Assembly (NCBI GenBank): GCA_014376655.1
Contig: JACMRC010000412.1
Span: 1 to 13,210, forward strand
Source: Mucilaginibacter sp.
GTDB lineage: Bacteria; Bacteroidota; Bacteroidia; Sphingobacteriales; Sphingobacteriaceae
DNA length: 13,210 nt
Direction: 5' to 3'
Shown here: piece after piece, positions 5,623-11,853 of the stretch
Layout of the letters: the number at the start of each line of letters is the position of its first letter
Position numbering within the stretch: the first letter of the stretch is position 1
The notes under the pieces: model-generated
What the model was told of the DNA's origin: nothing
Seen by the model: the letters and a program-made list of their open reading frames with translations, nothing else
Database searches by the model: none
Position numbers and translations under genes: made by a program

Positions 5623-5645
5623 CAGCTTTTCGCTTTCGGCTTTTG

Positions 5646-6227
5646 TTAAAAGAATTTAAAACCAACACTTAAAGCCCAAAGGTTTTGGCGTTGGCCATAA
5701 TTGTCGTTTATTTTTGTTAAACCACCTTCGTAACGCAAATCGGCTGTTATATTGCCAATATCAACGCCGCCGCCGGCCTGGTAACCAAGCGTGCTTTTTT
5801 TGTAGTTACCAAAATCAGCATAAGCAGTATTGAAATTGGCAGAGTAGCTTTGTTTTTTATCCAATATAGAAGTATAAATTGGACCGGCCATTAAACGGAA
5901 ATTCAAATTTTTTGAACCAAAGCGTGTACCTAATAATAAAGGCACATTTAAATTGGTGAATTTAACATCGCCACTGTAATTACCTGTTGTTGATGACGAG
6001 TTAAACTTACCCCCTGTGCTGCTTAAATAAACTTCGGGTTGTACATAAAAGCCGTTGCCTATGCGGGCAAATGCGCCAACCTGGTAACCTGTGGTGGTGC
6101 TTTCGTTTAAATTATCAGTATTGATCTTCGAGAAATTAACCCCGCCTTTTACGCCAAGGCTAAACTGTGCGCTGGCACTAATGCTTGCCGCTATTAGTAA
6201 CATAGCGCTTAATACATACTTTTTCAT
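5646..6227 (-). CDS. PorT-like outer-membrane β-barrel protein
   Basis: The 193-aa precursor has a clear signal peptide (MKKYVLSAMLLIAASISASA, residues 1-20, cut before Gln21). The mature part is a small β-barrel of alternating strands: FSLGVKGGVNFSKI, then GYQVGAFARIGNGFYVQPEV, NLNVPLLLGTRFG, LNFRLMAGPIYTSIL, LGYQAGGGVDIG, ITADLRYEGG and LWALSVGFKFF. This order, with the GVKGGVN opening and the terminal Phe needed for barrel assembly, is that of the Bacteroidota 'outer membrane beta-barrel / PorT family' proteins, typically 180-240 aa. Their general function is poorly defined; the true PorT is tied to type IX secretion, but most paralogues are not, and nothing here links this one to it. It has its own terminator at 5586-5622 and is divergent from the CsbD-like gene. 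Confidence 0.88.
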   Translation of the reverse strand: MKKYVLSAMLLIAASISASAQFSLGVKGGVNFSKINTDNLNESTTTGYQVGAFARIGNGFYVQPEVYLSSTGGKFNSSSTTGNYSGDVKFTNLNVPLLLGTRFGSKNLNFRLMAGPIYTSILDKKQSYSANFNTAYADFGNYKKSTLGYQAGGGVDIGNITADLRYEGGLTKINDNYGQRQNLWALSVGFKFF

Positions 6228-6272
6228 AACGTTAGATATTTAGTTTTTATAAAGTTTGATGGGTTTGATTAT

Positions 6273-6289
6273 AACCATCAACAATGGTT
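6273..6289. promoter_or_regulatory. Inverted repeat between divergent genes, possible operator
   Basis: AACCAT (6273-6278) and ATGGTT (6284-6289) are 6-bp perfect arms with a 5-bp spacer. They lie 46 bp upstream of the PorT-like start, where a dimeric regulator could bind. The arms are short, so chance is a real alternative. Confidence 0.25.
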
Positions 6290-6317
6290 TAACAATAGCT
6301 GTACCAATTTTTTGACA

Positions 6318-6346
6318 TTGCCCGCATTGTATTTTTTCTATTTTTG
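6318..6346 (+). promoter_or_regulatory. Promoter of the CsbD-like gene
   Basis: TTG (6318-6320), 18 bp, then TATTTTTG (6339-6346), an exact TAnnTTTG. The predicted start is about 10 nt before the ATG at 6363, giving a very short leader. Confidence 0.55.
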
Positions 6347-6362
6347 TTGAAAATATTTAATT

Positions 6363-6578
6363 ATGGCCGAAATAAGCATAACCAACAAAGAGTGGGAACG
6401 CGTTAAAATTAAACTGCAGCGTAAATACAACAATTTAACCGATGCGCAATTAAACTATACAGAAGGACAGGAAGATGCCCTAATTACTAACCTTATGCAC
6501 CTGGTTAACCGTAACCGCGAGTATGTAGTGTTTACCCTTAAAAAAGCTTTAGTTAATATTGACAATAATAGGCTGTAA
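6363..6578 (+). CDS. Small CsbD-like stress protein
   Basis: This 71-aa soluble, charged, helical protein has no signal peptide. The pattern W-x3-K-x-K-L-x2-K-Y-x2-L-T-D-x2-L-x-Y-x3-Q-E-D-x-L (residues 11-41) is that of the CsbD family: small general-stress proteins, common in Bacteroidota, that pack as short helix bundles. Residues 42-71 extend the usual ~60-aa family length with another helix (REYVVFTLKKALVNI). The molecular function of CsbD-like proteins is not established. The gene starts 11-17 nt after a consensus -7 box and ends 60 bp before the S41 protease, so partial read-through into the protease is possible. The CsbD assignment is by pattern and moderately sure. Confidence 0.7.
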   Translation: MAEISITNKEWERVKIKLQRKYNNLTDAQLNYTEGQEDALITNLMHLVNRNREYVVFTLKKALVNIDNNRL

Positions 6579-6638
6579 AAACAGTTAAGTATTTTACTGG
6601 CAGTTTTTTGTAGCTTTATAATATTAAGTTTTTTACAG

Positions 6639-8375
6639 ATGAAAAAGGGTGTATTAGTTAAATATAAAAGATTCATATTATCTACAGGCATTATAGCATT
6701 AGCCTTAGGTATATGGAGCTTTAGCGATGATCTGTTCCAGATCTCAAAAAATCTGGAAGTATTTGCATCCTTATATAAAGAGGTTAATATTAACTATGTT
6801 GATGATATTAACTCGGCCAAGTTTTTAAAAACCGGTGCCGATGCTATGCTTGATGGTTTAGACCCTTACACAGAGTTTGTACCCGAGTCGGAAATTGAAG
6901 ACTATAAGCTACACTACGTAAGTACCCAATACGGCGGCATTGGCGCCAGCATTTTTTCAAGAAACAACAAGGTTTATATCTCAGGTGTGTTTGAAGGTTT
7001 CCCGGCCCAAAAGGCTGATGTGCGCCCCGGCGACCAGGTGATGAAGATAAACGACATTGTGCTTGATGGTAAAAATAGCGACCAGGTAAGCCAACTGTTA
7101 AAAGGATCAAAAGGCGCTACCGTTAAACTACTTACAAAACGCGATGATGCACAACCGGTTGAAAAACAACTGGTACGCGACGAAATTAAACAGCCCAACG
7201 TATCATACTACGGTATGGTTGATGGTAACATGGGTTATATAAAACTGGACAGGTTTTTAGAGAACTCGGCCCAGGAAGTAACCGACGCACTTATTGCTGT
7301 TAAAAAGAATAATCCTAATGGCATTATCCTTGACTTACGATCAAACGGTGGCGGGATCTTACAGGAAGCGGTGAAAATTGTTAACCTGTTTGTACAACGC
7401 GATATTGAAGTAGTATCGCAAAAAGGAAAAGTAAAAGAAAAGAATTATACCTATAAAACACAATCCGCACCGCTTGCTGCTGATATCCCTTTAGTGGTAT
7501 TGGTAAACTCTCGTTCGGCATCGGCATCAGAAATTGTTGCAGGCTCTTTACAGGATCTGGATCGTGGTATTATAATAGGCCAGCGCAGTTATGGTAAGGG
7601 TTTGGTGCAACAAACTTTCCCGTTACCTTATAATAGTTTGGTGAAGATTACCATAGCTAAATACTATGTGCCATCTGGCCGTTGTATCCAGGAGATTGAT
7701 TACACCCACCGTAAGGACGATGGTACGCTTACTAAAGTTGCTGACTCGTTAATGCACGAGTTTAAAACTAAAAATGGCCGTTCTGTATATGATGGCAGCG
7801 GCATCTATCCGGATATCTTTGTTAAGCCCGAAACTTATGCTAACGTAACCCAAGCTTTAATTGGCAAATTATTATTGTTTGATTATGCTACCAAATATCG
7901 CGCAAGCCACACAAAAGTTACCGACGCACACACCTTTACTTTATCAGATACCGAGTATGATGATTTTGTAAAATATCTTGCCGATAAAAACTATACCTAC
8001 AATACAACAACAGAAAAAGTACTCACTGCTTTAAAAGGCGAGGCTACTAAAGAGAAGCAGTTTGACCAGATTCAAACTGAATACGATGTATTAAAAAACA
8101 AATTGGCCAGCAGCAAGAAAAACGACTTACAACTACACAAAGCCGAAATAAAGCAAGCGCTTGAAAACGAAATTATATCGCGCTACTATTATGACAAAGG
8201 CCGGTACGAAGCCAACTTTAAATACGACAAAGAGCTTGCCCAGGCCGTAAAAACCATGCAGGACAAAAACCAGCTTGCCGCCGTATTAAAAGGCGATGGT
8301 GCTTACAAAGTAATAGGCAAACCCGTATTAGCCGCTGTTGTTGATAAAGATAAAAAAGCCGATAAAGAGCAATAG
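6639..8375 (+). CDS. S41 family C-terminal processing protease (CtpA/Prc type)
   Basis: This 578-aa periplasmic serine protease is held by an N-terminal membrane anchor (residues ~11-27, FILSTGIIALALGIWSF). After a linker domain (LDGLDPYTEFVPESE, residues ~72-86), residues ~95-170 are a PDZ domain beginning YGGIGASI, with VRPGDQVMKIND. The tail-specific protease core follows at ~195-385. In the SRSASASEIVAGSLQD motif the catalytic Ser is Ser295, and Lys320 in SYGKGLVQQ is the general base. Their 25-residue spacing equals that of the E. coli Prc and plant D1-processing dyads, and Gln324 matches the third conserved residue. Residues ~400-578 form a Lys/Glu-rich helical extension seen in Bacteroidota homologues. 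Such enzymes trim C-termini of envelope proteins. It ends in a terminator at 8411 and is probably transcribed alone or with the CsbD-like gene. Confidence 0.95.
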   Translation: MKKGVLVKYKRFILSTGIIALALGIWSFSDDLFQISKNLEVFASLYKEVNINYVDDINSAKFLKTGADAMLDGLDPYTEFVPESEIEDYKLHYVSTQYGGIGASIFSRNNKVYISGVFEGFPAQKADVRPGDQVMKINDIVLDGKNSDQVSQLLKGSKGATVKLLTKRDDAQPVEKQLVRDEIKQPNVSYYGMVDGNMGYIKLDRFLENSAQEVTDALIAVKKNNPNGIILDLRSNGGGILQEAVKIVNLFVQRDIEVVSQKGKVKEKNYTYKTQSAPLAADIPLVVLVNSRSASASEIVAGSLQDLDRGIIIGQRSYGKGLVQQTFPLPYNSLVKITIAKYYVPSGRCIQEIDYTHRKDDGTLTKVADSLMHEFKTKNGRSVYDGSGIYPDIFVKPETYANVTQALIGKLLLFDYATKYRASHTKVTDAHTFTLSDTEYDDFVKYLADKNYTYNTTTEKVLTALKGEATKEKQFDQIQTEYDVLKNKLASSKKNDLQLHKAEIKQALENEIISRYYYDKGRYEANFKYDKELAQAVKTMQDKNQLAAVLKGDGAYKVIGKPVLAAVVDKDKKADKEQ

Positions 8376-8410
8376 AAGAGTAAAAAAGTAAACTATAAGA
8401 ATTAAGACAG

Positions 8411-8434
8411 CGATGGGTTAACCCATCGATTTTT
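8411..8434 (+). terminator. Terminator of the S41 protease gene
   Basis: The 18-bp perfect palindrome at 8411-8428 can form CGATGGG/CCCATCG with a TTAA loop and is followed by ATTTTT. It lies 35 bp after the protease stop. Confidence 0.75.
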
Positions 8435-8566
8435 GTATTTAACTGGTTGATTGATAGGGTTTAATAATTTAATCATCGCTATCATAAAATCATTTAAATT
8501 GCTGTTCATACAAATAAACTAAACTATTATCCATCATAATTGTCATACATGCAAAATACAACAATT

Positions 8567-9133
8567 ATGAAAAAGATAATATTAGCAGCGGCCTTACTAA
8601 TAGGATGCTCGATGTACAAAACAGCCGATGCGCAAATACAAATAAGCCTTGGATTGAATATTGGCAGCCAGCCAGACTGGGGCCCTGTAGGATATGATCA
8701 TGCCAGCTATTACTACATGCCAGATGCTGACGCTTATTACGACGTGCCAAACCATCAATACGTATATATGGAAAGCAACAGGTGGGTACGTGCAGGCGTA
8801 TTACCCGGCCGTTACAATTTCGACCCGTATAACAGCTATAAAGTAGTGGTTAACGAGCGTAACCCATGGGAGCGTGCAAACGTATACCGAACCCGTTATG
8901 CAAGTTATAGAGGCAGGCGCCAGGTAATTATCCGCGATAGCCGCGAAGATAAATATCGTAACCACTGGCAGGACAGAAATAGTTATGACCGTCGTGACGA
9001 TCGTCGTGGCCCGGGTAATAGCGATTACGGTCATGATAAAGAAGCTCATGGACGTGGTAATGATCGTGGCGATGATCATGGCAACAAGGGCCGGGGTAAT
9101 GGACATGGCAACAAGGGCCATGGTGATGATTAA
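8567..9133 (+). CDS. Secreted protein with Gly/Asp/His-rich C-terminal tail
   Basis: The 188-aa precursor is read from the ATG at 8567. An upstream in-frame ATG (8549) and TTG (8540) would place polar residues before the signal and are less likely. Residues 1-22 are a signal peptide; TADA|Q suits signal peptidase I, but LIGC (residues 11-14) also fits a lipobox, so a lipoprotein is possible. Residues ~40-110 are Tyr/Trp-rich with a WVRAGVLPGRYNFDPYNSYK segment seen in many uncharacterised Sphingobacteriaceae proteins; I recognise the family but know no function. From ~residue 120 the sequence becomes Arg/Asp-rich and ends in a low-complexity tail (GHGNKG, GRGNDRG and HGDD repeats), likely disordered. 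The gene is flanked by terminators at 8411 and 9161, so it is a single transcript. No promoter consensus was found. Confidence 0.8.
   Translation: MKKIILAAALLIGCSMYKTADAQIQISLGLNIGSQPDWGPVGYDHASYYYMPDADAYYDVPNHQYVYMESNRWVRAGVLPGRYNFDPYNSYKVVVNERNPWERANVYRTRYASYRGRRQVIIRDSREDKYRNHWQDRNSYDRRDDRRGPGNSDYGHDKEAHGRGNDRGDDHGNKGRGNGHGNKGHGDD
9077..9119 (+). repeat. Direct repeat inside the low-complexity tail
   Basis: The 16-bp sequence CATGGCAACAAGGGCC occurs at 9077-9092 and again at 9104-9119, a 27-bp period equal to nine codons. Exact DNA identity suggests recent duplication of the tail-coding unit. Confidence 0.7.
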
Positions 9134-9160
9134 TTAATTTAATAATTAAGTAATAATGTT

Positions 9161-9190
9161 AGGCTCTTCAGTAATGAGGAGCCTTTTTTT
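9161..9190 (+). terminator. Terminator after the Gly/Asp/His-tailed protein
   Basis: AGGCTCTTC (9161-9169) pairs with GAGGAGCCT (9176-9184) through eight Watson-Crick pairs and one G·U. The stem has a 6-nt loop and is followed by seven T's. Confidence 0.88.
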
Positions 9191-9288
9191 ATTCCCGTTC
9201 AATTTACTTTAAGCACCTTGGCTAAACGTATAACTATAATTATTTTTCAAAATCAAAACTTATTGATTACCTGCGGCTTGTATAGGAT

Positions 9289-9594
9289 ATGAATACCCTT
9301 GTTATTGAAAAAGATTTGCAACTACTTTACGCTTTGGTGACTTTTTTGAGGTCTGAAAATTATAACGCGTCTGTTTTTAACGGTGACTCGGTTGTAATTA
9401 AAGATGTTACTAATAAAGGCAACAACTTCAGAATAATAAAGACCGATGGATATTACGTGGTCTACACCATTTGCATATCAAAAGATGATTATGAATATAC
9501 AGCCAAGTGTACCGTATATGTTCTGTTGGCCGAGTATAACAAATCTAACGGTACGTCAACTCATTTGCACATTAATTTTAAAGTAGATCTTTAA
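9289..9594 (+). CDS. Hypothetical 101-aa protein, unrecognised
   Basis: The protein is 101 aa with no signal peptide or membrane segment. The ATG at 9289 is preceded by AGG at -5 to -7, a weak ribosome-site-like match. Residues 3-33 (LVIEKDLQLLYALVTFLRSE then NYNASVFNGDS) resemble the β1-α1-β2 opening of a response-regulator receiver domain. Past residue 33, however, the chain is β-strand-rich (VVIKDV, FRIIKTDGYYVVYTICI, YTAKCTVYVLLAEY, HLHINFKVDL), and the receiver's phosphoacceptor Asp and Lys motifs are absent, so it is not a receiver. Codon use looks like its neighbours, and the upstream region is isolated by the terminator at 9161. It ends 77 bp before lpxH, which has its own promoter. 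It is probably a real gene given the full-length frame and composition; no function can be offered. Confidence 0.65.
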   Translation: MNTLVIEKDLQLLYALVTFLRSENYNASVFNGDSVVIKDVTNKGNNFRIIKTDGYYVVYTICISKDDYEYTAKCTVYVLLAEYNKSNGTSTHLHINFKVDL

Positions 9595-9658
9595 TGGAAT
9601 AACTTACGGAACACCTTTCCGCCCCATAGAAATCTTTTACCATTCCCTCTTAAAAGCG

Positions 9659-9666
9659 TACTTTTG
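9659..9666 (+). promoter_or_regulatory. -7 promoter element of lpxH
   Basis: TACTTTTG is an exact TAnnTTTG. It ends 5 nt before the lpxH ATG at 9672, which predicts a start at or next to the start codon (leaderless mRNA). Only a weak T-rich -33 is visible. Confidence 0.55.
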
Positions 9667-9671
9667 CATTA

Positions 9672-10421
9672 ATGGCCACAGGTAATAAAATTTATTTCGC
9701 TTCTGATTTTCATTTGGGTACGGGCACTTTTGCGTCAAGCCGCGAGCGCGAAGATCGCCTGGTGCGCTGGCTGGATATGATAAAGGTGGATGCCGCCGAA
9801 GTTTTTTTAATGGGCGATGTTTTTGACTTTTGGTTTGAGTATAAAACCGTTGTACCCCGCGGTTATATCCGCTTTTTAGGGAAACTGGCCGAACTAACAG
9901 ATGCGGGCATAAAACGAAGCCTGGTTAAGGGCAACCACGATATGTGGATGTTTAGCTATTTCGAGCAGCAATTTGGTGCAACCATTATAAGTAATGAGTT
10001 AGAAATTGAGCGTAACGGCAAAAAGTTTTACCTGCACCACGGCGACGGCTTAGGCCCGGGCGATGCTATGTACAAAATGCTAAAAAAAGTATTTCGTAGT
10101 AAACTATGCCAATGGTTATTTGCCCGTGTGCATCCTAACCTGGGGGTAGGCATTGCTAATTATTGGTCGCAGCATAGCCGTATTACCGGCGAAAGCAATG
10201 AGGAACGTAAAGCCATGGAAAAAGAGTGGCTGGTAATTCACAGCCGCCACTTACTACAAAGTAAATATTATGATTACCTGGTATTTGGCCATCGCCATTT
10301 ACCTTTAGATATCCGACTTAACGACAAAAGCCGCTACGTCAATTTGGGCGAGTGGGTTAATTATAATTCGTACGCGGTATTTGATGGCGAGGAACTGACC
10401 TTACAATATTTCGAAAAATAG
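9672..10421 (+). CDS. lpxH: UDP-2,3-diacylglucosamine diphosphatase (LpxH)
   Basis: This 249-aa metallophosphoesterase hydrolyses UDP-2,3-diacylglucosamine to lipid X and UMP, the fourth step of lipid A synthesis at the inner membrane face. The calcineurin-type metal site is complete: DFHLG with Asp12 and His14, GDVFDFW with Asp49, GNHD with Asn88/His89, HHGDG with His122/His123, and GHRH (206-209). The middle insertion (~residues 130-185, KMLKKVFRSKLCQWLFARVHP and a YWSQHSR segment) corresponds to the helical lid that binds the acyl chains in LpxH. The length matches the Bacteroidota LpxH group (~245-260 aa), slightly longer than in E. coli. The ATG at 9672 puts the first motif at the usual distance. 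No other lpx gene is adjacent. LpxG/LpxI-type alternatives are excluded by the motif set. Confidence 0.92.
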   Translation: MATGNKIYFASDFHLGTGTFASSREREDRLVRWLDMIKVDAAEVFLMGDVFDFWFEYKTVVPRGYIRFLGKLAELTDAGIKRSLVKGNHDMWMFSYFEQQFGATIISNELEIERNGKKFYLHHGDGLGPGDAMYKMLKKVFRSKLCQWLFARVHPNLGVGIANYWSQHSRITGESNEERKAMEKEWLVIHSRHLLQSKYYDYLVFGHRHLPLDIRLNDKSRYVNLGEWVNYNSYAVFDGEELTLQYFEK

Positions 10422-10507
10422 CTTAAAGCTTAAAGCAAAAAGCATAAAGCTTTGTCATTACAAATCAACCTTTTGGCTTTACGCTTTTAGCTTTAGACTT
10501 TCAGCTT
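10420..10507. repeat. Imperfect inverted repeat made of degenerate AAAGC / GCTTT units
   Basis: The left arm (10420-10450) is a run of AAAGC units: AGCTTAAAGCTTAAAGC, then AAAAAGCATAAAGC. The right arm (10476-10507) is the complementary run GCTTT, ACGCTTTT, AGCTTT, AGACTTT, CAGCTT. Reversed, the right arm matches the left at nearly every position, so a ~31-bp stem with a ~25-nt loop is possible. It starts on the lpxH stop codon. It may terminate transcription in both directions or be a dispersed repeat. A second stretch of GCTTT units lies at about 5619-5638. Confidence 0.65.
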
Positions 10508-10516
10508 AAAAATCTG

Positions 10517-10524
10517 TATTTTTG
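10517..10524 (+). promoter_or_regulatory. -7 promoter element of prfA
   Basis: TATTTTTG is an exact TAnnTTTG, predicting a start near 10531 and a leader of ~45 nt before the ATG at 10574. A small hairpin, GGCTT/AAGCC (10527-10531/10535-10539), sits at the predicted 5' end. No good -33 match was seen. Confidence 0.45.
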
Positions 10525-10573
10525 TGGGCTTTTTAAGCCGGGCCATTTGTTGGTTTGATTGAACAATTAGAAT

Positions 10574-11647
10574 ATGTTAGAGAAATTAGAATTAATATAT
10601 CAACGCTGGAAAGCGGTAGAAGCCGAGTTAAGCAGCCCCGACGTTATGGCTGATATGAAGCGCTTTGCCCAGTTGAATAAAGAATATAAAGACCTTGCTA
10701 AAATTGTTAACGAGTATAATATATACCGTAACATTATGAGCAATATTGATACGAACAAAGAAATATTATCTACCGAGAAGGATCAGGAGTTTCGCGAGAT
10801 GGCGAAATCTGAGCTGGATGAACTTTTGGTACAACAGGATGAAATGGAAGAAAAGATCCGTTTAATGCTGATACCTAAAGATCCGGAAGATTCTAAAAAC
10901 GCTATCGTGGAGATTCGTGGTGGTACAGGTGGCGACGAAGCATCAATATTTGCAGGCGACCTTTACCGGATGTATATGCGCTTTTGCGAAAAACGCGGCT
11001 GGAAAACCGAATTGGTTGACTATACCGAAGGCACCGCAGGTGGTTACAAAGAGATTGTATTCAATGTAAATGCAGAGGATGCTTATGGTACGTTAAAATT
11101 CGAGTCGGGTGTACACCGTGTACAACGTGTGCCCGATACCGAAACACAGGGCCGTGTGCATACATCAGCAGCATCAGTAGTGGTGCTGCCTGAAGTTGAC
11201 GAATTTGATATCGTGCTTAATCCAAGTGATATCCGTAAGGATCTTTTCTGTTCATCAGGCCCTGGTGGTCAATCTGTAAATACAACCTATTCTGCCGTAC
11301 GGTTAACACACTTACCTACCGGTTTGGTTGCACAGTGCCAGGATCAAAAATCGCAATTGAAAAACTTTGACAAGGCGTTGGCTGTATTACGTTCAAGGGT
11401 GTATGAGCTGGAGTTGCAAAAACACCTGGAAGAAGCATCTAAAAAACGTAAAACCATGGTTGCAACTGGCGACCGTTCTGCCAAAGTACGTACCTATAAT
11501 TATCCACAGGGCCGTTTAACAGAGCACCGCATAGGTTTAACTATTTATAACCTGTCAGAAGTAATGAATGGCGGCATCCAGGAAATTATGGAAGCCCTGC
11601 AATTTGCAGAGAACGCTGAGAAATTAAAAGAAGGAACTGTAGCATAA
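10574..11647 (+). CDS. prfA: Peptide chain release factor 1
   Basis: This 357-aa class I release factor reads UAA and UAG stop codons in the ribosomal A site and triggers hydrolysis of peptidyl-tRNA. The N-terminal helical domain (residues ~1-100) is rich in Glu/Lys. Domain 2 has GGTGGDEASIFAGDLYRMY, and the stop-codon-reading PxT motif appears as Pro-Asp-Thr in VPDTETQGRVHTSAASV; RF2 would have SPF there. The catalytic GGQ is at residues 231-233 within SSGPGGQSVN, followed by the SAVRLTHLPTGL segment. The C-terminal domain ends with RIGLTIYNLSEVMNGG. The length is typical for RF1 (355-360). The Gln of GGQ is normally methylated by PrmC; that gene is not in the window. The gene stands between the 10420-10507 inverted repeat and a strong terminator, so it is probably monocistronic. 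Confidence 0.97.
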   Translation: MLEKLELIYQRWKAVEAELSSPDVMADMKRFAQLNKEYKDLAKIVNEYNIYRNIMSNIDTNKEILSTEKDQEFREMAKSELDELLVQQDEMEEKIRLMLIPKDPEDSKNAIVEIRGGTGGDEASIFAGDLYRMYMRFCEKRGWKTELVDYTEGTAGGYKEIVFNVNAEDAYGTLKFESGVHRVQRVPDTETQGRVHTSAASVVVLPEVDEFDIVLNPSDIRKDLFCSSGPGGQSVNTTYSAVRLTHLPTGLVAQCQDQKSQLKNFDKALAVLRSRVYELELQKHLEEASKKRKTMVATGDRSAKVRTYNYPQGRLTEHRIGLTIYNLSEVMNGGIQEIMEALQFAENAEKLKEGTVA

Positions 11648-11668
11648 CTGTTATAAAATTCATAATGT

Positions 11669-11693
11669 AAAAGCCGCTTTATGCGGCTTTTTT
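11669..11693 (+). terminator. Terminator of prfA
   Basis: AAAAGCCGC (11669-11677) and GCGGCTTTT (11683-11691) form a 9-bp perfect stem with a 5-nt loop, and the T-run continues to 11693. It lies 22 bp after the prfA stop. Confidence 0.9.
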
Positions 11694-11773
11694 GCTTTTA
11701 AATTTAGTTTTTAAACATAATTTCTGCACAATTATGAACTATGTAGTAACAAAATTAATACAGTAGAAATATA

Positions 11774-11804
11774 CTTGTTTTAAAGCATTGAGTGGTTATA
11801 TTTG
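11774..11804 (+). promoter_or_regulatory. Promoter of the phosphoethanolamine-transferase-type gene
   Basis: CTTG (11774-11777), exactly 19 bp, then TATATTTG (11797-11804), matching both parts of the Bacteroidota consensus. The predicted start is near 11811, leaving a ~43-nt leader before the ATG at 11854. It is the best-formed promoter in the window. Confidence 0.65.
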
Positions 11805-11853
11805 TTAAATACCCCTAAACATACTTTAAGATTCTTAAATCCATTATCGCAAT

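Noticed and set aside
6579..6638. Terminator or promoter between the CsbD-like gene and the S41 protease
   Set aside because: ACAGT/ACTG pairing is only 4-5 bp, and TAGCTTTA (6611-6618) is an imperfect -7 box without a -33. It is too weak to list.
9289..9594. Response-regulator receiver domain
   Set aside because: The first 30 residues look similar, but there is no phosphoacceptor Asp after β3 and no conserved Lys, and the strand pattern differs.
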